The translations under genes and the position numbers were made by a program. 64,000 nucleotides of DNA. Origin: Siderastrea siderea (taxonomy: Eukaryota > Cnidaria > Anthozoa > Scleractinia > Rhizangiidae). Where the stretch lies: positions 26,067,652 through 26,131,651 of the forward strand of contig OZ034977.1 of assembly GCA_964030785.1 (NCBI GenBank). The letters are read 5' to 3'. The notes beneath the pieces were generated by a model that saw only the letters and a program-made list of their open reading frames with translations, ran no database searches and had not been told where the DNA came from. Within the stretch, counting starts at the first letter, position 1. Each line of letters starts with the position of its first letter. Of the stretch, positions 25,492-33,540 are shown in pieces.

Positions 25492-28400
25492 TCACTGGTA
25501 GCCATAGGGGTAGGTCTTGAAGGTGTTGGGATCAATGACTCTTTTGTTGCAGACTAACTGATAGAACTTGCTGCTTGGTTGGGTGTACAGTTGGTAGTTG
25601 TTTGGATTGCGTACAATTTGGTGGGAGTTGATGACCTGGTTTTGGCGAGGGTTGGGAAGGGGTTTCTGGATTTCGTCCTTGACATTCTGACGCATGATGT
25701 CAAAATTCAACTGGGTGTGTCCTTCGCTGTTGAGTCGGAAGCCTCTGACCTTGCATTCCACTTTTCCTTCATTCGTAGTATACCCATAGTTCTTGGGTCC
25801 TCCACTGACAAATTCTTGAATGTATTCATCCTTAGCTAATTCGGAGGCGAAGTCCCCTAGATAGGAACCCAAGACAGGTTGGAATTGAGTGGGTGTTTCC
25901 TCCAGGTAGATGACGGAGTCGGTGTCAAAGTAGAGGACTCTTTCCCCTAAGGCTTGCAGGGCGTCATACAATTTAAGGCGGGCGTGGCAGGTAGTGAAGC
26001 AGGCCACAAAAATGTTGAGGTTGGGTGAGCCGCGGATGTCCTCTTTTTGGTTCTGGTAGTGTACCTCCACCATTTGGTCGGTGACGACGGACACGTGACG
26101 TACGTCTAACGCATCGCTATCCAAGAAACAGTGGAAGGCATGAGGGTCATCGAAGGCTTGAATTTGGGGCTTGTTGAGGCGTTGTCCAAACTTACCCCAC
26201 ATGGAGTTGAGCATGAGCTTAGCTAGGGTACGCAGGCCCGGGTTCTTCTTGATGTTGTTGTATTCTAACTGGATGCCTTCATGCAGGAAGTATTGTTCGA
26301 TGTAACGTTGCTTTTCTTCTTCTGTCGTGACATCCTTAGGCCACCCACTAGCTTCTTGTTTGATTTTCAACCAGGTGTTAACATAATCGGCGAAGAGGCC
26401 CTCACAGGTCTCTTCAAAATGCCAAGCTTCGTAGATGTATTGGACTTGGTACCCCAATTCAACCGCTTTATACAACTCTGGGGTGCACCAGGTACTGGTG
26501 AGGGCACGTTGTTCGTCGGTGTGAGGGCAATGATAAGATCTGTCCAAAAGAGGTTTGTCCATTTCTTCTTCCACACAACGGGCACAGAGGGGAAAGAGCA
26601 GTTTGTTGTCATGACGGTAAGGCAGCACGGGATGGTACAATTCACGGGGAGGCAGGACTTTGCATTGAATGAGACCAAAGTACTGGTGTATGTCCGTGTG
26701 ACCCGGGGTGAAGATGATTTTCGGATGCCCTTTGGGGTACACAGACTTCTTGTTGACCCACGGGTACAAGGAGGTGACATCGATGTAGTGAATTTTTTGG
26801 CCAGGGGTAATATGATGGTACAGTTTAATGGCATTGGTACGACCTCCACAGAAAGCATCCCGAGGTTCAAGAGGTTGGATAAAGTTGAGTTCCCGGACGA
26901 AGGAGTCGATCTCTGGGTGGGTGTCTCGGAGGTGGTCCCATTGACATCCCCACATTTGAATGACGTTGTACCCTTGGTCGGTAAGCTTTTGGACTTTGTT
27001 TTGGGTGACGTCATAGAGGTCATGCATCGTCCGATCATAGTTGCGGGGATGTTTTTCGTGGCGATGGGGATAACAGGTAGGGCATCCGTGGGTGAAACAG
27101 CCTTGAAATTCGTAGACGGTGTGGGTGTCGGGGCAATAACCATCCACATGGATGTTGGTCCCGGGGATCTTATACTCGCCTTCATTTCGGACATGTTGGA
27201 TGTACTGAGGCTTTGGATTGGCACTGGCCAGTAGATCGTTGGGGTTGAGATCTTGGAGGGCGCGTTGACGTAGTTGGTGATCGCACCAGGTTAACCAGTG
27301 AAGGGCTGGGAGGGACTGGTTGATGTTGTTAGTTCTCCACCCGTTATGACCGGCGGGTTCGCTGGCAATACTGTTGGGGATCATCCGGTTCATACGTAAA
27401 TCTCGATTACAAGCGGAGGCAATGGTGACGTGATCGAAGGGATTGAAGCCTGTTAAGTCTTCAAACATGCGTTTGGAAGTCAGACATCCTTGTTTGAGGA
27501 GTCGTACATCGGAACTGCAATAGGCCAATAACTCTTGTTGAAAATGAAACACCACACCCTGGTCGCGTTGTTGTTGATGCCAGGTTTCAAAGGCTTGTCT
27601 TCCTTCGAGTGTCATGCTCTCAGGCATGTAGTAATCGCGTGAGGGGAGGATGCCCACGTAGTTTTGATAATAATCCTGGGGCTGGTTGAACTTGTGGGGG
27701 AAATAGCCTTTGCAGAGTTCTGTCAAACCAAAGGTTTTGGGAAACGCGGAGAGGGGCATCTGGAAGAAACTCATGGAATCAATGAACCGGATGCGGTCAT
27801 GTTTGATCTCTAACAGTTTACATCCGTTGCGGAGTTGTTGGACGATGCGGTTCTCCCCATAGTATTCTTGGATGATAAAGTACCCATCGTACCCTTGAAA
27901 ATTATGAGCGATGACGTTGACTTGACGGGTATCGTGGAGGGTCAAGGTATCCAGCCATTCCAGAAAGTCACGGATACAGGTGGGACCTGGGAAAGGTTTG
28001 GGTTCATCCTTGTCTTCGGTTTCGGCCACGACGAGATTGGCAATGTGTTTTCCGTGGGGTTGCATGGCTTCGATATCAAAGAAGACGTGTAAGGGAGGCA
28101 GGTCTTGCTCGTCCTCGTCCTCGGAGGAGGCAGGGGGTTCCGCGGCGGCACCTCGTTTGGCGCCAGGACCTTTTTGACGGGTCCTCTTTCTCTTCTTTTG
28201 GTCTTGAGGTTTGGGGGCTCTTTGTATAAAACAACGGTGTTTGTCGGCGTGCACGTACTGATGACAAGACGGGCAATCCACGTGCCAACAAAGGTGACGT
28301 TGAATGCGGGACAAGCCCACATTTTGTTGATAGCAGTCTGGGCATCGGTATCGTTGAGAGCACACGGAGGTCTGGAGGCCCGTGACGGGTTTGCCCGCAT

Positions 28401-29667
28401 GGGTCTTGCTGGAATGGGCTTCGTAACACGTGGGTCCAAAAAAGTCCCGATGACACGAGTCGCAACGTTGAGTGGCTTTCAGGTGTCGGGGGTAAGCATA
28501 TTGAAAGTCTGGACAATCTTTCTGCCGACAGGCTCCACACAACTTGGTTTTGGTGCATCGATGCATCCCCTCGGTGTTGTAGGGTTTCCAACAATCCGCA
28601 CACACATAACTGGACCCGAAAAATCCCGGCAATTTGGTGATGACATCATAATGGTCTTTGTTGTGCAACAGGATCAGTTGTTTGTCAGAAAGGGGTCCAA
28701 ACGTCGTGATGTGGAACGATCGCTGCGCATCCACCAGGATGATCTGGTAACCGGTGAGGGAGGGGGCTTGACTGAATTGGGTCAAGGCATCATAGCTGCA
28801 AGGACCGAGGGGTACCCGGGCTTCATTCTGGAGGTCCAGAGCTAGGGTTCTCTGCAGGGGCCTTCCTTTGCGGATGCTGTCGTATTTCGGGTGCTGGTCC
28901 ATGCGAGCTTTGGCGACCACGAGGGCTCTGGCACAACAGAGCTCATCATCATTTTGGATGTGGATGACCGATTTTTTGTTGGCCGTTAACATGGTCATGG
29001 TAGGATGGCCGGGTTTCCCACGACGGGGTCTGCCGGTGCCTTGAGGAGCATGATGAACTTGAGTGATGGAGACTTGAAAGGAATCATCCATTTCAAATTG
29101 TTCGTTGCTGTTGAGGGCTTGGGCTAAACGTTGGAACAGCGCCTCCACCCGTTCTGTGTCTCGACGCCATTCACCTGCACGTAATCCCCACCCCTGAAAA
29201 TTATTGTGCAAGCGATCGGATGCTATGGTAAAGTAGAGTCGATCTTGATCGTGGAGGTCGGGGGTGGTGGTTAACACTTGATCGACGGCTCGACGTAATC
29301 CATCTTGCAGAGCTTGGGTTATATTTTGACCTGGAAGCAAGTTCCCCCTTTGTCGTAACTGGGTCTTGAAATGACGTTCTTGTACCCCCATGCGATCACT
29401 CTTCCGATTCACAAAAGGTTCGAGTTCAAAGTCGAAGGTAACGTGTTCAGAGGGATCCAATCCACCCCCACTTTGTTCCCATTGGTTCAAGGCCTCTTCA
29501 CAAATGTCGTCGTCACTGTCCGCCATGTTTTCGGTGCAAATCAAAGGCCCCACACAGGAATTGGTGTCGTCGTCCGAATCAGAGATGTCCAAACCGAGCA
29601 TGGCTAAAACCTCATGGTGGGCGAGGCCACTTGGCCCCGCCACATTGTCCTTGTCTTGTGAGGACAT
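25492..29667 (-). CDS. polB: Protein-primed family B DNA polymerase (Polinton PolB)
   Basis: It has 1391 residues and would replicate the linear element by protein priming. The N-terminal third is acidic and contains a Cys/His-rich zinc-binding region (about 355-490). Exonuclease motifs: DIE at 531-533, HNFQGYD at 588-594 and YCSSD at 716-720. The Polinton/adintovirus signature FGLTELCKGYFPHKFN follows Exo II. Residues 841-866 (VDGY...VYEFQGCFTHGC..C) form the small nuclease-like insert seen in these polymerases. Polymerase motifs: A YIDVTSLYP (961-969), B KLMLNSMWGKFG (1150-1161), C YFDTDS (1246-1251) and PKNYGY near 1291. All catalytic residues are present, so the enzyme looks functional. 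The start is ATG 29667, 37 bp downstream of a TATA box. The stop region is duplicated in the TIRs. Confidence 0.97.
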   Translation of the reverse strand: MSSQDKDNVAGPSGLAHHEVLAMLGLDISDSDDDTNSCVGPLICTENMADSDDDICEEALNQWEQSGGGLDPSEHVTFDFELEPFVNRKSDRMGVQERHFKTQLRQRGNLLPGQNITQALQDGLRRAVDQVLTTTPDLHDQDRLYFTIASDRLHNNFQGWGLRAGEWRRDTERVEALFQRLAQALNSNEQFEMDDSFQVSITQVHHAPQGTGRPRRGKPGHPTMTMLTANKKSVIHIQNDDELCCARALVVAKARMDQHPKYDSIRKGRPLQRTLALDLQNEARVPLGPCSYDALTQFSQAPSLTGYQIILVDAQRSFHITTFGPLSDKQLILLHNKDHYDVITKLPGFFGSSYVCADCWKPYNTEGMHRCTKTKLCGACRQKDCPDFQYAYPRHLKATQRCDSCHRDFFGPTCYEAHSSKTHAGKPVTGLQTSVCSQRYRCPDCYQQNVGLSRIQRHLCWHVDCPSCHQYVHADKHRCFIQRAPKPQDQKKRKRTRQKGPGAKRGAAAEPPASSEDEDEQDLPPLHVFFDIEAMQPHGKHIANLVVAETEDKDEPKPFPGPTCIRDFLEWLDTLTLHDTRQVNVIAHNFQGYDGYFIIQEYYGENRIVQQLRNGCKLLEIKHDRIRFIDSMSFFQMPLSAFPKTFGLTELCKGYFPHKFNQPQDYYQNYVGILPSRDYYMPESMTLEGRQAFETWHQQQRDQGVVFHFQQELLAYCSSDVRLLKQGCLTSKRMFEDLTGFNPFDHVTIASACNRDLRMNRMIPNSIASEPAGHNGWRTNNINQSLPALHWLTWCDHQLRQRALQDLNPNDLLASANPKPQYIQHVRNEGEYKIPGTNIHVDGYCPDTHTVYEFQGCFTHGCPTCYPHRHEKHPRNYDRTMHDLYDVTQNKVQKLTDQGYNVIQMWGCQWDHLRDTHPEIDSFVRELNFIQPLEPRDAFCGGRTNAIKLYHHITPGQKIHYIDVTSLYPWVNKKSVYPKGHPKIIFTPGHTDIHQYFGLIQCKVLPPRELYHPVLPYRHDNKLLFPLCARCVEEEMDKPLLDRSYHCPHTDEQRALTSTWCTPELYKAVELGYQVQYIYEAWHFEETCEGLFADYVNTWLKIKQEASGWPKDVTTEEEKQRYIEQYFLHEGIQLEYNNIKKNPGLRTLAKLMLNSMWGKFGQRLNKPQIQAFDDPHAFHCFLDSDALDVRHVSVVTDQMVEVHYQNQKEDIRGSPNLNIFVACFTTCHARLKLYDALQALGERVLYFDTDSVIYLEETPTQFQPVLGSYLGDFASELAKDEYIQEFVSGGPKNYGYTTNEGKVECKVRGFRLNSEGHTQLNFDIMRQNVKDEIQKPLPNPRQNQVINSHQIVRNPNNYQLYTQPSSKFYQLVCNKRVIDPNTFKTYPYGYQ

Positions 29668-29905
29668 GATCAGATGAAGTCACTGGAGATCGGGGCTCTG
29701 TTTTTATAGAGAACCAAAATGTCACGTGGGATGGGAAGGAGCCAATCACTAAACAGGGTGCCCCGTAGAGAGGGGGTGCCCTAGGGAGGGGTGGGACGGG
29801 GTGGGGGGACCCCCCTCCCCCCTCTCTAGTTAGGGTCCCTGGTGCATCACGGGAACGAATGAGAGACTATAAAACAGATCGATCCTCGGGTTGGAACATC
29901 TCAAC
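29668..29905. promoter_or_regulatory. Divergent promoter between polB and the rightward early-type genes
   Basis: Toward polB (minus) there are a CCAAT box (29742-29746), an E-box CACGTG (29723-29728) and TATAAAAA (about 29701-29709). Toward the plus strand there is CTATAAAACAG near 29868, about 37 bp before ATG 29906. A G/C-run block (29765-29830) lies in the middle. A homologous inverted arrangement occurs at 45187-45481. Confidence 0.7.
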
Positions 29906-30316
29906 ATGGACTCTCACCATGAGAAGCTGCTCGAAGCATTTGAAGAATTTGAAGTAGATTTGGAAGTGGAGGAGGTCTTAGAGAAAGTGAAGCAGGAGTT
30001 GTTGCTGAAGGACGAAGGCTTTAGTGAGTTTGCAGAAACTTTGAAGCAGTTGGAGCCGGAAAAAGTGGAAGCCCAGAGACATCGGGCAGAACAGGCGGCT
30101 CCTTTTCACCCACTGTGCTACCCTCAATTAACGTGTGAGTGGTTTGTGGAGGGGCTCGACTATTGCTGTCCCTATTGGAGGTACCAATTCAAGCGCCCCC
30201 TCACCCCGCCACCAGCACCCCCGCCATCGCCCAATGCCTGCCGGAAACGAGGGCCTCCGCCGCAGCAACCGACGACGACGACGACGCACGACGTACCGAC
30301 CAAACAACGACGATGA
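29906..30316 (+). CDS. Small acidic protein with Pro-rich tail, unknown
   Basis: It has 136 residues from ATG 29906, the first ATG after a TATA box. The first 65 residues are highly acidic and helical (EEFEVDLEVEEVLEKVKQEL). A Cys/aromatic patch follows (LCYPQLTCEWFVEGLDYCC). The tail is Pro-rich and ends in basic residues. I do not recognise it. The overlap with the next frame (83 nt) and the position opposite polB suggest an early regulatory gene, by analogy only. No LxCxE motif is present (LTCEW is a near miss). Splicing from GAG/GTACC near 30180 into the downstream frame is conceivable but unproven. Confidence 0.6.
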   Translation: MDSHHEKLLEAFEEFEVDLEVEEVLEKVKQELLLKDEGFSEFAETLKQLEPEKVEAQRHRAEQAAPFHPLCYPQLTCEWFVEGLDYCCPYWRYQFKRPLTPPPAPPPSPNACRKRGPPPQQPTTTTTHDVPTKQRR

Positions 30317-31505
30317 CTCTGACCCAGACGACGACGACTTGAACGACGAGGACTATGTTCCCGACCCGAACGACGACGACGACGTTGACGACTCTGACCC
30401 AGATGAGGACGACGACGACGACGTTGACGACTATGACCCGAACGACGACGAAACGACAGAGTTACTGACGAAAGACGAACGACGACGGAGACGGAACGCC
30501 ATCAAAAAAGCCCGGTACAATGCCCGCTACCCAGAGAAAGCCCGAGCGAGGAATATTGTGAAAAAAGCCAACTACCGACGCAAGTACCCAGAGAAAGTGC
30601 GTGCTGCCAAAAAACGATACCGAGAACAATATCCGGATCGAGTGCAGGAGTCCCACAGGTGTTATGAGGAGACGCATAAGGAGCACCGGCGTGCCGTCAA
30701 AAAAAAATGGGCCCAAAAGAACCGAGCACGTTGTGCCGAATACGACCGAAAGTATAGAGAGAAACATCGGGAACGTTTGAGAGTCCAAGCGCGTGAATAT
30801 CGTCAAAAGAATCGTGTACGAATATTGGCGTACAAAAGGATGTACAATAAAAGGGCCAAAGCCCGGGCGGCTCGTCGGGCCTATCGTGCTGCGAACCAGG
30901 AGAAACTGCATGCGCAAAGAAGAGAGTACTACTGGGCGAACCGCGAGAGGTTCTTGGAGGTCGCTAGAAGGTACTACCAAAACAAAAGGAAGCAGGTGCC
31001 TCGCCCCAAAACACTGCGGGTGGTATTGACTAATTGTAGGACGCAACCTTCTCTGGAAACGTATTTGAATGACTTTTGTGCCTCCTTACCTTCTGTAGAG
31101 AGACAGAAAACGGAAGAGAAAATCAAAGCCTTAGGACCCTTGAAAGTGACCATTCCCTTGGAGGACTTTAAGAAATCGACGCCTAAAATGCCTGAGAACT
31201 TTTCTTTTTGTGAATCATTTCTAGATTCTTATACTCTCACGGATATGGATTCGGGGGGTGTGCAAGTCGTGGACCCCCCTGACTTGGGCCCCCCTGACTT
31301 GGGCCCCCCTGACTTGGACCCCTCTGACTTGGAGGACTTTTCGTCTTTGTTGCAGAACATAACGCCTGACGAGTGGACCGAGTTACTGAAGGATGTGGAG
31401 GACTCTTGTTCCTTTGATTTGGAGGTATTGGTGCCCCCCGAAGACCTCGTTCACGACATGTCACCCGACGAGGGGGTGGATTTAATGTATGATTTAGTAA
31501 CGTAA
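30234..31505 (+). CDS. Acidic-basic repeat protein, possible DNA-binding regulator
   Basis: It has 423 residues from ATG 30234; the open frame extends 5' to 30135 without another ATG. Parts in order: an Arg-rich start, an Asp-rich run (about residues 20-75, encoded by GAC repeats), then about 170 residues of a degenerate 11-12-residue repeat of the form Y-(R/K)-x-K-x-x-E/D-K/R-x-R (such as YRRKYPEKVRAAKKRY and YREKHRERLRVQAREYRQ). The C-terminus is acidic, with three PPDLG units and DEWTELL/DEGVDLM helices. Such a basic-repeat plus acidic-tail layout fits a nucleic-acid-binding activator or packaging protein; that is inference. It may be expressed by leaky scanning or splicing from the upstream gene. 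Confidence 0.65.
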   Translation: MPAGNEGLRRSNRRRRRRTTYRPNNDDDSDPDDDDLNDEDYVPDPNDDDDVDDSDPDEDDDDDVDDYDPNDDETTELLTKDERRRRRNAIKKARYNARYPEKARARNIVKKANYRRKYPEKVRAAKKRYREQYPDRVQESHRCYEETHKEHRRAVKKKWAQKNRARCAEYDRKYREKHRERLRVQAREYRQKNRVRILAYKRMYNKRAKARAARRAYRAANQEKLHAQRREYYWANRERFLEVARRYYQNKRKQVPRPKTLRVVLTNCRTQPSLETYLNDFCASLPSVERQKTEEKIKALGPLKVTIPLEDFKKSTPKMPENFSFCESFLDSYTLTDMDSGGVQVVDPPDLGPPDLGPPDLDPSDLEDFSSLLQNITPDEWTELLKDVEDSCSFDLEVLVPPEDLVHDMSPDEGVDLMYDLVT

Positions 31506-31761
31506 AAAACATTTTCGTCTCAGTATTTGGCAGAACATTCGTCTCAGTATTTGGAAGAACATCCGTCTCAGTATTTTGGACAGAACAATGAACTTGACAA
31601 CTCATCAATCAAAATGACACAAGTGACATTGTTTTTTATTTTATCTGGATTGTCTACACCACAATGGGTTTTGTCTCGCCAATCCTGCTTGAGACTCAAC
31701 ACGAACTACAGAATAACAATGTGACATTTTCATTTTTTGACTCAACATGTTAATTAAATGT
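31506..31761. repeat. Convergent 3' region with three 24-bp repeats
   Basis: CGTCTCAGTATTT recurs at 31516, 31540 and 31564. It is followed by poly(A)-type words, TTTATT at 31635-31640 being AATAAA for leftward transcripts. It separates the rightward gene pair from the leftward virion block. Confidence 0.75.
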
Positions 31762-32109
31762 TTACAATTTTAAACGTTTCTTGGCTTGCATGATTTTCTT
31801 GACCACCCGTTCCGTCTTGTTTTTCTTGCCGGGTAATCGATCAATGGCTTGGATCATCTTGGTATCGGCTTTCCATTTATCTTGCAAATTCTTAGCATGG
31901 CTGTAATCAATGTCGTGTTGCTTAGGAATTTGGTCCAAACGATTGATCCCGGGATCCCCACGTTTCAGACGTTTAGCCAAATGGGTGCCAGGGCCCATGT
32001 ACTGATAACCGGGCCAATGAAATTCCTTCCCCGTTTTCGCAATCCATTTTTGGACATCCAAGGCCCCTCCTCGTTGGGGGCGTCCCCTTCTCCTCCTCTT
32101 GGTGGGCAT
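31762..32109 (-). CDS. Parvovirus-type phospholipase A2 protein
   Basis: It has 115 residues. An Arg-rich N-terminus (PTKRRRRGRPQRGG) precedes a secreted-PLA2-like core: the Ca-binding loop YMGPGTHL (37-44) and the catalytic helix QHDIDY with H65 and D66. The order and spacing match the PLA2 domain of parvovirus VP1 and the related small proteins of adintoviruses and Polintons. In parvoviruses this activity breaches the endosomal membrane during entry; the same role here is inference. It is the last gene of the leftward block, 3 bp after the preceding stop. The catalytic His-Asp pair and the Gly-rich loop are intact. The stop lies close to leftward poly(A) words. Confidence 0.85.
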   Translation of the reverse strand: MPTKRRRRGRPQRGGALDVQKWIAKTGKEFHWPGYQYMGPGTHLAKRLKRGDPGINRLDQIPKQHDIDYSHAKNLQDKWKADTKMIQAIDRLPGKKNKTERVVKKIMQAKKRLKL

Positions 32110-32112
32110 GTT

Positions 32113-32757
32113 TTAGTCACTGTCGTCGTAATCCAATCGACGTCGTAACTTTTTACCTTGGGCCCAATCTTCCCAACCGGGTAAAGGTTTCAATCGTTCC
32201 ACTTCACGAGCGGGTCCTTTGCCTTTGCGACTCTCGGCTAACTTTTTTTCCAAGGCCTTGCGTTGTTCTCGAATGACTTCTAAACGTGACCGGCTATCCC
32301 CTCGACTGGTGGATGGGCTCCCTTTCTTAACAATGGGAATCTTACTGGTAGTGGCTGCTCCTTTGCCTTTCTTGGTTGCAGGCGTAATGGGTGGTTTGGG
32401 GGTCGACGGGCTGCCTTTTATCATGCGCTTCAACCATTGTTCGACGGGTCCCGTCACCAAATCCCCGGCTTCTTCTTCTTCTTCGCCTGGTGGACCACCC
32501 GGGGCACCCGCGGCACCAACCCCCACCCCACCAGGAAATTGACGAATGCGTTTGGTTAACTTGATTAATTCTTGACTCAACGGTTTGGTTTGAGCATTGA
32601 CCAAGGCTGGGGGTAATTGAGGGTTGGCTAATAACACATGTTTTTGGGCGGCGAGCGTGGCGGCTTTGTTCAACAAGGCATTTTCGGTGAGTTCTCCTTT
32701 GTAATATTGAATGAGTTGTTCCAAGTCCTTTTGGGGAATCATGTACACCTCGTCCAT
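32113..32757 (-). CDS. Unknown Polinton protein with Gly/Pro linker and C-terminal coiled coil
   Basis: It has 214 residues, and ATG 32757 is clear. The N-terminal helical part (MDEVYMIPQKDLEQLIQYYK, then LTKRIRQF) resembles the start of a small conserved protein seen next to capsid genes in animal Polintons. A Gly/Pro/Glu linker, a Lys/Ser/Thr/Pro-rich section and a basic coiled-coil (RSRLEVIREQRKALEKKLAE) follow. No enzyme motif is seen. Its place in the virion block suggests a structural or scaffolding part. It overlaps the upstream gene by 19 bp. Confidence 0.75.
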   Translation of the reverse strand: MDEVYMIPQKDLEQLIQYYKGELTENALLNKAATLAAQKHVLLANPQLPPALVNAQTKPLSQELIKLTKRIRQFPGGVGVGAAGAPGGPPGEEEEEAGDLVTGPVEQWLKRMIKGSPSTPKPPITPATKKGKGAATTSKIPIVKKGSPSTSRGDSRSRLEVIREQRKALEKKLAESRKGKGPAREVERLKPLPGWEDWAQGKKLRRRLDYDDSD

Positions 32758-32969
32758 GTTCGTTGACTACAGTCGGAGCAAAGTTCCCCGTCTTCCTGGT
32801 CACGGCAACTCTTACAAAGACGGGCCCTCAAGATGTGTTGGTACTCTCGATACAACAGGTGATATTTATGCTTCCAATAATGACACTCGTCTTTCCACTT
32901 GTCGATGGCCCGATTGGCCTCTTGTAATAGAGTCATCCACGTAGGGAGGGTTAACGAACACATTGACAT
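32739..32969 (-). CDS. Small zinc-ribbon-like protein
   Basis: It has 76 residues from ATG 32969; an in-frame GTG further upstream is unlikely as a start. A helix rich in Trp, Tyr and Lys (KWKDECHYWKHKYHLLYREY) is followed by two Cys pairs (CKSC...CSDC) that could bind one zinc. It overlaps both neighbours by 19 bp. Function unknown. Confidence 0.6.
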   Translation of the reverse strand: MSMCSLTLPTWMTLLQEANRAIDKWKDECHYWKHKYHLLYREYQHILRARLCKSCRDQEDGELCSDCSQRTWTRCT

Positions 32970-33268
32970 AACACCTCGTGAAGTCCTTGAAACAATCCGC
33001 TTCCTTTTTGTCGGACTAACCACTGACGACGTTTTCTGACGGAATGTCGACGACGTCCCAAATCACGTAGTACCTTTTTATAGGGTTGAAGTTTAGCCAG
33101 CATGGGTGGGGTGACGGGAATCTTGTTTTTTAAAAAGTTCAACACCAGTTCACTCACAGCATTGATTTGATCGGCATTGGCATGTTGTAACAATTCTTGA
33201 CGTTTGGAACCATTGGCTTCTTGTAACATGGACCGTAAAAACGGGAATTGACGTCGAAGACGTTTCAT
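32951..33268 (-). CDS. Conserved small basic Polinton protein
   Basis: It has 105 residues from ATG 33268 (MKRLRRQFPFLRSM). The pattern is a helical N-terminus, then NADQINAVSELVLNFLKNKI, then a basic segment (YKKVLRDLGRRRHSVRKRRQ) and QKGSGLF. It is a recurrent small protein of cnidarian and arthropod Polintons that I recognise by pattern but whose function is not established. The basic C-terminal half suggests contact with viral DNA in the core. It starts 4 bp inside the 3' end of the preceding frame. Confidence 0.7.
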   Translation of the reverse strand: MKRLRRQFPFLRSMLQEANGSKRQELLQHANADQINAVSELVLNFLKNKIPVTPPMLAKLQPYKKVLRDLGRRRHSVRKRRQWLVRQKGSGLFQGLHEVLCQCVR

Positions 33269-33540
33269 TGGATACAACACTTGTTAGGTTTTTTGGCATA
33301 GCCTTTGTCGATCAACCAACTGTTGTACCCTTTGGTACCCCCTCGTCTTTTATACGCTTGATATTGTTGTTTGTACCCCGAGACCATCTTTCTCCCTTGG
33401 GCAGCACTCATTTGTGGTTTTTTCAAGGCTTTGACCAAATCACTTGTGACTTCATACCCCTTTTTCACGTCGACGAACCAAGGTATGCCTTCTCCTTGCT
33501 GGGTTCTTCTTTTTGTCCGTCTTCTTCTTCGGGGGGCCAT
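33265..33540 (-). CDS. Small Arg-rich protein, probable virion component
   Basis: It has 91 residues from ATG 33540. An Arg-rich head (MAPRRRRRTKRRTQQGEG) is followed by a short domain with MVSGYKQQYQAYKRRGG and YNSWLIDKGYAKK. A TATA-like box (CATAAAAAG on the minus strand, 33573-33580) lies 37 bp upstream, inside the neighbouring gene. The head resembles those of the other small basic proteins of this element, as if it were a shared nuclear or DNA-packaging signal. No known family is assigned. Confidence 0.7.
   Translation of the reverse strand: MAPRRRRRTKRRTQQGEGIPWFVDVKKGYEVTSDLVKALKKPQMSAAQGRKMVSGYKQQYQAYKRRGGTKGYNSWLIDKGYAKKPNKCCIQ

Noticed and set aside
26281..27234. 317-codon plus-strand frame and several other long frames antisense to polB
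   Set aside because: They are shadows. polB has all catalytic motifs in the other strand, and these have none.
30120..30170. LxCxE retinoblastoma-binding motif in the acidic early-type protein
   Set aside because: The sequence reads LTCEW, with Trp where Glu is required, so only a near miss.
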